NCBI GenBank assembly: GCA_023974075.1
Contig: CM043788.1
Coordinates: forward strand, 29,873,054-29,937,053
Source of the DNA: Chaenocephalus aceratus
Taxonomy: Eukaryota; Chordata; Actinopteri; Perciformes; Channichthyidae
Direction of reading: 5' to 3'
Length of the DNA: 64,000 nt
Shown here: in pieces, positions 1 to 13,693 of the stretch
Layout: each line of letters begins with the position of its first letter
Numbering within the stretch: the stretch's first letter is position 1
Notes under the pieces: generated by a model
Seen by the model: only the letters and a program-made list of their open reading frames with translations
Told to the model about the DNA's origin: nothing
Database searches by the model: none
Translations under genes and position numbers: made by a program

Positions 1-3000
1 ATTTCTTAATGCAAATCAAGAACATATTGATCTACTTCTATTCAGTTTGAAATGGGCGGTAACCAGCATAACAAGATAGCCATATATGCATCTCCACTAG
101 AGCAGCTCAGATATGGGTGCCTTGCTCAATACCACCCCAAAGAGCTATATTCTTAAAGTGGAAGGACACATTCATTTGTTTGACAGATGTTCCCAATTGA
201 CATTAGAATTTGCACCATCCTTGGGTCACATGCCGACTTCTCTTACTTTTAGACTTCTGTGTCGAGCGTCTCCTTCTCTTCTGCCTCCGGTCTCTACTTT
301 GAAAACAGCCTAAAATAGTATTTTCCTCACCAGGGGATTGAATCTCATCATTAAACTCTTGTCTTTATCCTTCACTAAGCTTCTATATACCTTAGTATTT
401 CATATGAGTTCCCTATGGGTGCTAGCAACATCTGTTTTCTCTCTTTACCACTGTGTCCTGCCAGACACTCACTGAAGTAAAAGTACTCACCTACAGTAGA
501 ACACATCTAAAACACACTTCTCCATCCAAGCATTGATTTGTTAATCTTGGTGCTCATATACTTTCACAAACTTGAGTTCACTGTTAAACCAAGTAGAGGC
601 CTGGAAGAACTCCAGCATCTCCACTTCAACTGCACTGTCTCTCTTATGCTAACTTGTGGACGCCCGCTGCTCGTTGACATGTTTCTCCTGCAGAAAATTG
701 GCCATATTCTTTTTTCTGAAGGAGAGTAAAAACACACGGTATAGGTCAGAGGTTGTCTAGGAGTGATGAATGAGCAAATAAATATGTGTCCGGGATATGG
801 GCCTCGTTCGGCAGCATTCCGTTCCACATTCCACTATTTGGGATCATGCTCGCGACAGGGTTCCTAAGAACAAGGTGCAACATTGTGGCAAAGGTTTACC
901 CCCAATTTTGGAGAGGGTCCATAAAATATAGGCGGAGAAAATACATGACATGCTCCTCTGTAATTCCATGCTATGTGTTTCACACTGTCTAAGAAACTGT
1001 TACCATGTTGCACTGCGAGTGAGTTCCCTCCTGTGCTACACAAACCCGAACTAGCTCAGCGCCTCTTTATGCTCATCTCATGTGTCTCACAGGATTCAGG
1101 TTTTAACATCTTGGACGCAGTCTGAGTTTCAGTGTACACTTACAGTAGCTACTGGTTATTTGTGGACTGTTTCAGCATGGACACAGTTTTACACCAGCTC
1201 ATCTGTCATGATATGTTTCTGGTCTGTACAACCTCTCAAATTCCACCTGTTGTCGGATCAAATCTGTGCACAGACAAACTTTAGGAGATGGCGCCCTCTG
1301 TTGAATATTACTTATTTATTTGTTTATCAACATAAATATTATTGCGATTTAAGGGTTTTTCATTCTGAGTTTTTAGTGCAGCTGATCGAAAATAAGCAAT
1401 GGTGGTTTGTGACAAAAACAATGTTCAACCTTTTTTTTCAGAGATAGAATCTACAATATCGCATAAATCTTAACTCAAAATTCTTACCAACTATTTTACA
1501 TTTTAGTCAATGTCATACATTCTTATAGATTATCACAAGTAATGTTTCCCCCAACGGACATCTTCTATTGCTGCAAATCAGAAATGTGCATGTAAGCATT
1601 CCTCACATGAGTTATAGCAGGATGGCATACCAAGCAGGACACCATCTTTAAACATAAGGCTCGGTTTAAAGCTGTCACGATGACAAACGCCCACTGTGGT
1701 GGCCTTCAGCACATTAGTGAATCCCTATTAGCTCTAGGGAGGCTGTTACTGTATGTAGTTAGCCTTGACCTCTTACCTCCCTATAGAGGGAGTCATCCAG
1801 GAAGTCAACTTCTCTTCTATAGATCAAAATGGTACTGCAAGTAACAGTAAACACCAGCAGTCTATATCCATATTGTGTTGCTTCACGAATTATATTAGTT
1901 TAAAACATAGCATGTTGTGCCAAGAAAGATAGCTGGCAACTCAAGTCAATCACCAGCATGGATTCTCTGTACCATCAAACATGCCTGGATGGACTAAGCC
2001 TTTGCTCTTGTGCCAGATAACACATTTGATAGCTTGATCACCCCAGTACATAACACATGAGGAGGAGTATAATAGCAAGTTCTTCAAGTGTACACAGCTG
2101 GCTTGTTTGCTAAACTGTGCTAGATTATTTCCGCTCCCTGGTCAGTGTCCAGTCAATACCAACCTGGCACTTGGTCGTTAAGTAGAAACCTGCCAGAGAC
2201 CCCATGGGTGCTAAAGTATGTAAGAGAGGAGGTGCATACAGAGGACTGGGCATAAGAACCTGCCAAGAGATTATCAGTTCATCTGAAGCGCTTTGCAGAT
2301 TCATAAAGAGGTGAGAAAAGTAGTTGGCAGTTATTCTGGAGAGAAATGGAGAATGTACAACCTGCCCATTACAGGCTGTTACAACAATCTGGATACCTCT
2401 GAGTGAAAGCTCAGACATTTATATTTATATTCTTTATACAAGAATACATTTACAATGTGGATTATTTGGTGTCTCAATTTCTGACAATTTGAGAATTGTA
2501 ATACCATTTACACCTCATAAAGAGTCATTACATTTGTGTTTTTGGGCCCAAAAGAAGGCAGTTTCTGCACTACATGTCAGTTTGCAATTTGACTTGAAGC
2601 TGCAGAAAGTGTTCTTGACACTTGATAAAATAAAATACTACGTTAAAAAAATCGAGTGAAAGCTGAGCAGTGAAGTTACTGGAAGAGAAACCGAGAAATG
2701 AAGGAGGATATTTATAACATAGGTCTCTTTGTTGAAATAAGTCCTAAAGCATTTATTTATTTTACATATCCAGCCATGAGGAGCCAGGAGAAGTACACAT
2801 GTAAATGTTCTTTTAAGGTAAAGCCCATAATGTTTTACCCGCTGAAGGAAACATTTGTTTTCTTCTATTCTATAAAGTGCTACCTGAGATTGAATTTCCA
2901 TGTTATAAAATAATTTCCTCCACATTTAAAGTTTAAGTGTCTTTACATAATTATTTACAAAGGGTTTTGTTACACATAACACATTCCTGATTTCCTCTTT

Positions 3001-6000
3001 CGGGGGGCTTCCTTTCCTTCACTCATTTCAACCCTCTTTTCTTTCTGTTAAGAAATGTTAATGTCTATGGCAGTCATGGCATATTTTGGACTAGTAAGTA
3101 ACTCTTAACAAATGTTCACAATACATTATTGAGAATAACTTGACAATAATTTATTCAGTGCATTTCTAAATGAAACTCTGCTCAAAGGAATTTTACAGCA
3201 CATTGCAAACTTCTGCAATCTCAAATGCAGCACAAATAGAACTTTACAGATACAGATGCTTTCTAAGATTACCGATATCATTATTTGAACATTGCGCATA
3301 AGAAAAGTGCAGAGTCAAACATTTGCACATCAGCAGATCACTGTGATAACGTCAGAGACACTTTTCTGTTGAGAGAGCATAGCATCCTGAACGAGGAGGA
3401 AAGCAAAATAGAAGAACATCAAATACATCCTGTGACTTTCAATTTTGTTTTAATATGTAGTGTCTAGTTCTCTTGCTTTCCAGTGAAAACCCTGGCCAGC
3501 AATATGATTTGCCCAAAAACCCTTTTTGATACCCATTTTATTAAAAAACACAATCCTGAATTCATAAATATGCAATCAATTTGTTGCGGGTTGGTTCCAG
3601 TATGTGTTTTTGGCAAGGGTATTTTGTGGGTGGCAGACAGACAAGTAAAAGAGAAAAATATATTTTGGACATGGACAGCTGAGCAGTAGTTAGGAATCAG
3701 CTACAAGAAGCCGTCTCTCCCTCCAGTAATGAACTGGGCCTTTTTCTCTTCTGCTGAGGAGCTTTTGTTGCCAATTTGGTGGTGCCTTTGGGAGGCAGTT
3801 ATTTCCCTCTTCTATTTTTCTATTCTCCATCTCAAAGAAAAATCACCTGGGATGTAATTAATTAATTAAAATCAGTGCGCCGAGCTGGGGGTGGGGGGGC
3901 TGGGCACATGTGTTTTCGTGGAGCGCCGTGGTCGATGTGTTCCGGGTGATTGGGATTAATAACAGGGGGCCAATTTGAACTGGGAATCAGTGTGGTTAAT
4001 AGACATCGGGGGGATGTATGTGGGAAGTGGAGATAGAAGGAGAGGGGGTTCAGGGTTGCACAGACCCCCCAGCCACTGGAACAAAGGGACCTTTGTTAGG
4101 GGGGGAACATTACAGTATGTACCTTACTATAAAACATCAGATCCCAATGGTGACTGGAGTAATCACATAACCTAAACTTTGGCAGCCTGTTCATTTCAAA
4201 TGAGTAAATGTGCTATCACAAGTACTCAGATGGTGCATTGCATGGGGAATCCACTATTTCCTCTGTCGGAATATGCATGTTTTCCATATATTTGATGGTA
4301 AAAGCCACCTTAGAGTGCTGGATAGTTCCTAATCCACCTTGTGTGTTAACTCACCCTGCAAAAACAAAGTGAGAAGAGGTGGAGACTGCTCCGGGCTACA
4401 GTGCGTTATCAAAATGCTAATATACTTTATCCTTACCCTGCTCCAACATGATCTACAAGTTTGGATTTTCAAATCTTTTCATACAGTAAGAGTAGGAAGT
4501 GTGGGGAAACACACCAAACATCTGTTTTAAGACCCCTCAATCAATTGCTCTGAAATCCTAAAATAGCTACTCTTGGCTGTGCAATCAGAGCTGTGGTCAG
4601 TGGGTTGATGGTACAACGATATATAAGCTCTAGCTAAGATCAGGCTTTGACAATGTCTCTGGAGTGGATACATAGAGGGAAAAAAGGGTTTTTGCAATTA
4701 GGCAAAATAGAGTTGTTTCCCGGTCTAAAATACACTTATCCTTAGAGTTTGCTTTATGTTTATGAAAGATGGTACTTCACCTAGAGGTCCAGAAAAAAAG
4801 TTCTGTACATACAAATACTTTTTGGGTAAACAAATGAATAAACGGTGCAGCACACATGAAAAAGCCTGTTTTTATGTGCTCTGTTTATCAAAATCTACAG
4901 GTGCACTTTCAAAATAAATGTAGAACTTGCCCTTATCTCTCTCAATATGTCAAAGCAGCTGGTTGTGTTTAATCTGCAACTAGTCAAGTGAGGAAAGGGC
5001 ACATGTATTCTCAGCTAGAAAAAGAAAACAGTCCAAGGGCAAAAAAGGAAAAGAGAATAACACGGTTGAAGGAATGAAAGCGCTCACCACTTTATGATGG
5101 CATAGACCAAATCAGGCAGAGCAACCACATATATAAACTTAATGGAAATGAAAACACTAAACCATAGGAAACTTACTTGTAACTTCCTTCCACCTGGAAT
5201 TTTATAATGAACCAAAAACAGCCGTCGTCCTCACAAATATCCTCTACTACATAAAATATAGCAGCTTTAAGATTTGCTGTGGAACCAAGTTAGAACAAAT
5301 GACAGTATGCAAACGTTTCTCTGTCCAATGATGAACATATCCTGATCAAGATCAAATGTTAGCATAACTCTTACAAACACAACATGTTGGCTCTTAGTGC
5401 TGATTGAATCGTCAACAGCAAGCAGTCCTATTTAATGCACTAGAAATGTAGGACAAATATACAACATAAATGCTCTATACAGACTAGAACATCACCACAT
5501 CATGAATTTAGAGACAGTTCTGTTGTCTATTTCGTTTTGTAAAGCAGGAAATGTACCAGGCTTTATCATCCTTCAATATTTAAAAGAACTCTTTTTTTCT
5601 TCGCATTCCTCGGAAATGGTAAGCAGCTGTCCAAAATGTGCAACCTGTAAAAAAATAGTGGGCTTGCTTGACTTCTTTCAGAAAGTACTAATACCACTGC
5701 AGTGGTTGGAAGGCTGCATGTCTCCAAAGAGCAGTTGCTGTTACATGAACGCATAAAACTGAAAAGTGTATTACTACCACACTCTTTTACTCACGCTGAG
5801 CACCCACACATCACCCTTGCTGTCTTCGTAGGAAAATGAATTTGGAGAGCTCTTCATCTTTACTATGTGACGATATATGCATACTGTACAAGAGTCCTGC
5901 ATCATTCACTGTGGATGGCACTTCCTACCTTTGCGGACATTACTAAGATTTTAATGTAGTCTGAGTGAGATTGCTTTAAGGTTATAAATGAGATCATAGC

Positions 6001-8912
6001 ACAGAAGAGGATTTAAACCTGGGCTGCTGTGCATTGTTACCGGTTGAGTGTGGGAAGCAGAGACCAAGATAGTACACCCTTCAGACATGCAATGTGATGG
6101 TTGCAATAAACAGTCCAACCTCCATTAGCTTTTACATACACACATATTAGCAATTTAGAGAAAATAACTATTTGTGTTCCACAACATAGCAAATCGGACC
6201 CATTAGCTTGAGTTTCATCAGAGTCAGAATCATGTTAACTTGGTTGCCAAGAGAAATGTTTTGACAGCTACAATATTTTTGAAACAGTAATTATCATAGT
6301 TCGCCTATTTGTTTAACATATTGTTGAAAGTTTTAATTATAAAAGCAATATATGGCATAGGATCGAAAACGCTTTATAAGCAGTGTCTGTCACTTTACAT
6401 GTTGCAACTGCAAGGACTTGTGGGACAGCAATATCTCCTTCACTTCGCAAAAGATGGATCAGTGTATCCTATGCTAACAAATATAAAAAGGGAAGCATTG
6501 AAGCTCCAATCATGACTGCCACTTAGGTACTTCAGAGTCATTTCCTTCCATTAGGAACCTTCCTTAGCAAAAAAGACTATTCAATAAAGACCCTTGACTT
6601 AATTTGAGGCGGTTTCAGTAGGAGTTATCTCTTTTCACGGCTTAATACTGATACTGTTGCAGTTCAATACAATCACAATTGAATTTCTCAGAGTTCTCAC
6701 TACCCTGACCATATTACCATTCACAACTCTATTTCAACATCAAACTCTATAGTAAGCATCAATATTGTATGCGGTGTGAGTGATGACATTTGTAACATTT
6801 AATTTGTTAATATGTTTTTTGTATAGAACAACTTTTAATGACATTTCATAGCACCGAGAAACACCCAAAAAGACGTGTAAAATGTAATGTACAGTAGTTA
6901 CATATTACGGAAAAAAACATTGTACTTGTTACTTGATTAAAAGATACACTACATATAAATATAACTTTGCTATAAATGCTTAAAGTCATATTAACATGCT
7001 GACATCCTAATGTTGCTATGTGGTGGTTGGCTAGTTCTAGGTGCACTATAATTACAGGCATAAGGAGTGCACCTCTGCAGTGACAGTGTTATTGTTTTCT
7101 TGCAACATAGTCTCAAATGGGATGCTTTGTTTGAGGAAGCTGTACAACTTGACAGACAACTGTGAAGAGGAGCAGATTAACATTCCCATATCCCCCCCAT
7201 TCAACACTCATTGTCTGTGTCTCTTTCTTCTCCTCACTTCCCTTTCCTGTATCCTTCTTCCTTGCTTTGATTTCCACTGTTTAATTGACTCGTTCATTGG
7301 GTTCTCATTTTCACTTCAGCCCTGATCCCAACATTCATATTTCTCGCTCCTCTTGCACATCCACTTCTCAGCTCTCACCCTGTCATGCCTTACCACAAAT
7401 GAGCAGTCTGGCTGTGCGCACAGCCAACGAATAAGAAACCCGCATGGGAACCCTTGCACACTGCACCACAACACAGTCCTAATTAGCCCAGAAACTACCA
7501 GTTTCAACTGAGGGACTGCATCCTCTTCTAACCCCCTGTCCAACACTGTTTGTCTGGATGCACATAGGTTAATTACATCCAGTTCACCCATTGCTCTTCC
7601 CTTGTTTTTAAAAAATAAAGTTGTGTTTTTGTCTGCTATTATCATGGTGTGCTTCAGCTGCAAAGAGCCTCTCAAGTGCATTAAGATTCTGATGGGCATG
7701 AACCCTGACTCACATACATGTCTTACATATAAGTAGAACCAACATTTAAAGTCTTATTTGTGGCAGGTGATATGGAATCGAGCACTGCTTTGCATGCGAT
7801 AATACATGTTTTTAATAATGACTAGGATCCCCAATACAAACTTGGCCCAAATATACAAAGTGTGTGTTATGTACAAGTAGCAAGTAGCAAGGCACAATCA
7901 ACAATTTGAGATCTACTATGAAAATGTTTCTTACCCTGCATTGGCAAGGCTGTAGAATATCTATTCAGCAAAATAGGGCCTGGAGCCTGTGAGCCCAACA
8001 AATTGAAGGCTATTCTTTATTCCTTCGCGATGGTGTATATCTGTATTTATTTGGAGCAATTTATTTTCTTATCATATTTGACAACGGGTGGAAAGACACC
8101 ACAGAAGGATGTCTGTCATGTTCATTAGGAGAAGGGAAAACATAGCAAATGGGAGAAATAAGTTATCTTCTTTTTCGTGTTTTGAAGATTCGTTAAACAT
8201 TCACATTTCCTCTGGTCTGTGCTTGTTGGATTTTCTCACTTTCTGGCAGAGTCAGTATGAAGAATGAACGCATACAAAACAATTCCTATCACTGTGGCTC
8301 ATGTAGAACAGTCACACAAAGGAAGAAGAGAAAACTGCACTGTGTAACAATGGTGAGCAAACATGAAATGGCTGATGAAAATGTCTATTCCCAATCCAAA
8401 CTAATATGGCACAGTGTCTGTTAATTATCTATCTATGCAGTCAGGCCACATGGGAGGACCGCTATTGAGTTGAAAGCTTTTTAAATGAGGCATTTAGGAT
8501 ATGCAGTAAAGAAGCTATTAACTGATTTGTTCTCTAAAATACAGTTTTACATCCTTCCCTCGAAAAACTTTGACTTACAACTTGGTAGGTGAAAGATATG
8601 AACTGACAGAGGTAGGACTCTCCCTGGGTTGAATGGAAGTGGCTTTAATAGATACCAATTCTTGTCAATCTATTCTAAACTTATTTCAAATGTCATGTGC
8701 AATTAAGGCAATCTTTAGTGCACATATTGGAGTACTATTTGACAAGCGGTTTGTCAAGGATGTGAGAGAATGTAGCCTTCAATATATGTACAAGGTATGT
8801 GGGCACATAGACAGAAACACACAAAGATTCAACATATTTTATAATGTTAACTACTTAAAACTATTTATGCCACATGAATGCAAAGCTTCCAACTTACATA
8901 CTAACAAATGTC
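1..8912. other. Unique non-coding DNA, no gene seen
   Basis: This is AT-rich single-copy-looking sequence. Short open frames occur on both strands (the longest are about 120-127 codons near 1.1-1.4 kb on + and 7.3-7.7 kb on -), but none shows a recognisable domain, a plausible splice pattern or biased composition. A G-rich tract with TAAT-rich homeodomain-like motifs lies around 3.85-4.1 kb. It could be a regulatory island, but that is only an impression. Confidence 0.6.
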
Positions 8913-8915
8913 TTA

Positions 8916-9220
8916 CGGCCCGTCCACACGGCGGTGTGCGTTGAAGCTTCAACGCTTCTGCCCATTCACTTTGAATGGGGTGACGTCACGCTTTGCCGAA
9001 CTGCATTGTGGTCGCCTTGCTTCGCTTTGCTCTCGTTGCTCGCTTCAAAAGTTGAGCAACGTTCAACTTTTTAAGCTTCGACAGAAGCGTCAGCCAATCA
9101 AATCATAGCCATTACAAGCTCTAGCCAATCAGGGAGGGAGATTCATGTGATTGGTTGTTGGTCGAGTTTCAGACACGCCCACCGGCAAGCTTCAACGCAC
9201 GCCGCCGTGTGGACGCTGCA
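8916..9220. mobile_element. Harbinger-type MITE with TTA target duplication
   Basis: This is a 305-bp non-coding element. The first and last bases form inverted repeats: both ends, read inward, carry GTCCACACGGCGG followed by a purine-rich stretch ending GTTGAAGC. A 3-bp TTA lies immediately outside each end (8913-8915 and 9221-9223), the target duplication typical of PIF/Harbinger transposons. The interior (GTGACGTCAC, TTGCTCGCTTCAAAAG, CAGCCAATCA) is shared, in opposite orientation, with the fragment at 32.1-32.6 kb that encodes a MADF domain. MADF/Myb-like proteins are the second protein of Harbinger elements, so the two copies support each other's assignment. No open frame of its own is convincing. 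Confidence 0.8.
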
Positions 9221-9906
9221 TTACTTCAGGTACACAAATGCAAAATACGAAAAAAAACTCTTCTAAAACAACGTGCTGTGGATACACACTCACTCCTTTG
9301 CCTTTGTTCCATATTTGCTTAACAAGGATTCAATTAAATGTTTTCTTTTGAATCTGAAAAGATCAAGTGAGAAAAATATGTGCTTAATGGAGTTACCTCA
9401 GTGAGAGAGGGGAATGCGGTAAACTCAGAAATTGCCTTTTGTCTGACGGTATTCCACTTTTAGATAGAGCCTCTGCCATAACACATTTGGTGAATATTAT
9501 GCAAGGTCAGCACAGTCAAGGTCACCTTTCATTCACCAGTTTTTTGCTTTCATCGCAGCAAGAAATTGTGAAACTTAATATTTCACAAAGTTACAAGAGA
9601 AGACCTCTTGACATGCTTGAAATTTACCAGAAAATGGTATTAAAATGAAATGTGGAGAGTTATGGGTCCCCCAACAACACAGCTCAACAAGGCATCTTTT
9701 AGTTTTTTAGTAGCCAGTCTCCTCCATTAAGAAGTTATGAGTGTATGGAATGAAGGGGGGGAAGGAGTGGGGTAACACTCCGGCAGTGTTGGCTATGAGA
9801 AAGGCCAGATCACCTGCCTGGTCATGCATGTATGTTTATGTGTACGCATATTCACGACAAGAATGAAGGAAACATATTTTGTCCATGTGAGCCTGAACAT
9901 CACCTG

Positions 9907-9932
9907 TTGTGTGTGTGTGTGTGTTTGTGTGT
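9907..9932. repeat. (TG)n microsatellite
   Basis: A short, slightly interrupted run of TG dinucleotides with one TTT interruption. Confidence 0.9.
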
Positions 9933-11089
9933 ATTTCAAAACATATTAGTTATAGATATCATTAAACTGTGAAATGCTGGAGGTATGGTTTTATGGAACC
10001 ACAGACCTTCAGCTGTCAACATTGCTGCCTGTCCACCGACGCAGCTGTTTAAAAGTTGGGAACACCAAACAAACGTCACACTGAAGCCCTCTATGCTGTG
10101 TGTAGACAAAATATGTTTGTGTGTGTGAGAGTCAACTTAATAGCATGGGCACTTATGTACATGCACGTGTGTATGTGAGAAGTCCTGATATATCGTTTTG
10201 GGTGGTAGTGTTAGCGTCGCTGGTGGTAAGGTTGACGAGGGTTAAACCTAGCTTGTTTGAAACAGGATTAACCCCTTGGCTCTCATGTGCACTCTGTGTG
10301 TGAGGGAGTCTCACATTTTGGCCTTCTCCTCACGTTCGCTCCACAGAGCTGCTGAGGGCTGCTGGTGGACTGCTGAAACCTGAGAGGGCTTCCTTGCTCC
10401 TCCAAATGTGTTCGGCCAGAGCCGGTCTTTGTTTATGTTCTGTGAAACAATCATCCTGACATGAACTAAGCTTTTTGACTACTATTCCGCCTGAGAGGCA
10501 TGAATTTAGATGAATAAAAGTCTGCAGGATCTTGTGTTAGAAGCCCCTGCTGCCCTCTTGAGATGACTCAATCCGGGGCTTTCTCTATTCTTTGTATGGC
10601 AACAAACTCACAAGAAGCAACTCCAGATTTTCAGACGTGTTGCTGCCAAGCAAGCTGATGGACGAGGCTTGTGTCACCTCTGCAAGGTGTGTTAGGGCAA
10701 CGTTATGGTATACATTCACAAGTCCTTGCAGGGTCAGAGTGTGCATGGGGGATATTCCCATTCATTGCTGCAGTGTGTCTAGTCTAGCAGGTGTTGTTTG
10801 AGACAGCTTGGGAGTAATCCAGGCTATGACAGGCTCTGAATTATAGAGACTGACAGCAGGCTGGGCGGGGAGAAAGGGGATACAGTGCTCTTGAATTTAA
10901 AGATTGAGTATAGCAGCACTTTTAACTTGACAACATATTAGTCCATTAGCTTTTTAATAGCTCTTAAAGACACACTTTGGTGAAATAGGAATGAAAACGT
11001 AAACATTTCAGTTCAACATGTTTTCGCAAACTTGGAGATGATGGGGAAATTGTTTAGAAAAAGTCATTTGTATCACTTTGTAAGATGTA

Positions 11090-11147
11090 AGAGATTTTGG
11101 AAAGTTTTACTTTGGTAGTTACCAAAGTAAAACTTTCCAAAATCTCT
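11090..11147. repeat. Perfect 28-bp inverted repeat (hairpin)
   Basis: The left arm 11090-11117 (begins AGAGATTTTGG, ends TTTGGTA) is the exact reverse complement of the right arm 11120-11147. Only two bases (GT) lie between them. No transposon ends or duplicated flanks are apparent. The 2-nt loop and the perfect stem do not look like a normal microRNA precursor. Confidence 0.9.
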
Positions 11148-12748
11148 AATTGTATTGTCATTGCCTTGTAGGCAAACTTGACTTATCCAAACAATGTCAT
11201 ATTCCATCTATAACATATTTAAGTGGATTGAAAGATACAGTAAGCCAAGACTGATTTGAAATGCTGCAGGTTTTAAGATGATCGGTCAGAAAGCCGGTAC
11301 AGCATCCTGAAACTGCAGTTTTTCTTCGCATGACACATAAACATGCTAATCTCTGTTTGTCTTTTCTCATTTCCTCTTTGGTTTGCTTGATACCACAATT
11401 TTCCATGTGGTGTTGACACAGAAAAATCCTTCTTTAACCACATCCAAACAATAGTATATTATTTTTCTCAAAAAAAAGGTCCGCTTACAACTTTTCATGC
11501 GTTTTGCTGTTGTCGGTTATGTTATTTTTTTGTCTTCATTCAGATCATAATGGCTGTTCGATTCTTTGGTTTTCCAACCTCCCACTCCTTTTTTTGTTCT
11601 CTCACTGCTTCTGCTTGATGTGGCTGGAAAAAGGGTTTGGTAGAAGGTTTTTTGATGGAGTAAAAAACACAAATAGAGCAGAAAAGCAAGAAAGAAATTA
11701 AATGAATGAGAGCAAATGGACCCCAACAAGAAATATGTTTGTTGGCTGTGTTTATGTCCGTGCAGAGGCTCTGGCATATTTATGTGCCTACCTGTGCTGT
11801 GTTTATTTGTCTGGAATAAAAAATGAAGAGGGAATTATCCTCAAAAGCCTACACATGTTTGACAGTGCTAATGGTAGATGCCAATGAGATGTTGACTTTG
11901 GATCGCAGGCACTGCTGGAGTAAACGTCCTCTTGATACCCACTGTCAAGTGAGCCTGGAAAATGAACGCAGCGGACAGGCGCGTTCGAGTGTCTCCGCAA
12001 ATCTGCATGAAAGGCACAACTGCGAAGGGACACTGCTGCCTCTTCTTTCTTCTGTTAGATATGGCACATACCTCCGACTTCTTGGGTAAGAAGTGAATGG
12101 ATTTTGGCTGATTAACACATTGCCTTGCGAGTGTTCTATGTATGAGCATTATAAACTATTAGTCAGGCCAGCGCTATAAACATACACCATCTTATCTTTC
12201 GGTTTGCCAATTATATTATAAAAAATTTATTTCATTTTATTAAAACACTTATTTTACATTTTCTTCATGTCTGTCTGATATTGACGCTGATCACGTAATA
12301 AATTACAGCCGGTCAGTAAAGCAAGGTTCCCTCAATGGGCTGTAAAATTCCCTCAGCCCCCCGAATCATTTCGACTGTGTTTCTCAAGCTGGATATGTCA
12401 TCATATTGTAGACTATGATTGATATTCTTGTGGAAATGCTGCCAGACAGCTCGGCTTCATTCTACAGTAGCTTACTGGAATGATGTGCATAATTCACCAT
12501 GCTCACTGTAAGCCATCCATTGCACTTCAAAATGATTAGCCATGAAAATGTGGTGTGCGCATTCTCCCAAGTGTTGGGCATTCTGCATCCCGTATATTCT
12601 CTTGTCAGTTGTCATGCATTTTACAGTGCCTTTCTCAGGGCAATATGATTTTGGGGAAGACAGATGGACACAGCTGGAATGTGAAAGATGATTTAAGTGA
12701 CAAGAGTAAAATGAGCGTTTGGAAAGACTATGTGCATGCTCCAGGGAA

Positions 12749-13685
12749 CAGGGCCGGCCCTTCGCAGTATAGGCGATTGCTAAGGGCGCATCAATCTATG
12801 GGTGGTGCCAAAAAAAAAAAGTTAGAAATTAAAAAAATATTATTTTTTTTATTTCATAACAACACAATTTCCCGATTTTGGATCAACAAAGTACATCTTA
12901 TTATCTTATACTAACAGAACCACGCCTATATTGCGTACAGCGCCCATAAACTATGGCACCCCCCCCCCAAAAAATCAAGTTGAACCGCCTCAGCCCCAGT
13001 AAAAAACAGAGGTTTATGTGAAATAGTTCTTTTTTGGAAATAATGGTTGTAGTGTGCAATTATAGGTTTTCATTTTGTATTTGTGTTAATTTAAAATAAA
13101 TCAAACTCCCAAAAAACGTATACAGCTTTTATTAACATTGGAATTTACTGTGTAAGGGGGGCCGCTGGGGGGAGAGCTTTAGAGAGCTCTCTCCTGAAAG
13201 ACTGAGAGGCTATAGTATATATAGTATAATAGTATGAAATACTATATGACAGTAAAAAAAAGTTGTTATTAATAAACAAGAATACAGTTTAAAAGGGGAG
13301 TGATTTGTAAAATATCCATAAATAAAAAGAAAATCTGCTTACAGTTCTGTTTCATATGGGTGTTGAGAGATGTATCCATAGATTAATGTTGCTCTCAAAG
13401 TGCACCAGATTGATGCTTTTAACTTCAATATTAAACAAAAACAAATCTTCCCCGGGGAGCATGTCCCCAGACCCCCCTAGAGGAGGTTAGGTCCACCCCC
13501 CACTTAAATCATGTTCAAATGGATAGGATATACATTTGCACACATCTTGTGTCCATATATTTCTGTTTTGGTGGTCATGCCACAACCGTGCATGCATGCG
13601 GGAGTCATAGTGAGTGTCTGCATTTTGGGGGGGGGCACCAGCTAAAATCTTGCCTAGGGCAGCAAATTGGTCAGGCCCGGCCCTG
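12749..13685. mobile_element. Non-autonomous hAT-type transposon, 937 bp
   Basis: The ends are inverted repeats beginning CAGGGCCGG (left CAGGGCCGGCCC, right read inward CAGGGCCGGGCC). The flanks are CCAGGGAA (12741-12748) and CCAGGGAT (13686-13693), an 8-bp target duplication with one mismatch. An 8-bp duplication with CAGGG termini is the hAT signature. Just inside, both ends carry related text (left TAAGGGCGC, right CTAGGGCAGC). The interior is AT-rich with A-runs and a C-run near 12.96 kb and has no transposase frame, so it must have been moved in trans. Confidence 0.8.
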
Positions 13686-13693
13686 CCAGGGAT

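Larger units (their letters stand above)
9224..12740. other. Non-coding DNA with microsatellite and hairpin
   Basis: No gene is recognised. The stretch contains a short TG repeat near 9.9 kb and the perfect inverted repeat at 11.09 kb, listed separately. Several overlapping short open frames at 11.5-12.1 kb on both strands lack any domain signature. Confidence 0.6.

Noticed and set aside
1082..1447. 121-codon plus-strand open frame
   Set aside because: Hydrophobic-aromatic composition follows local T-richness; no motif seen.
7316..7699. 127-codon minus-strand open frame
   Set aside because: No domain, splice or composition signal; long frames of this size occur by chance in 64 kb.
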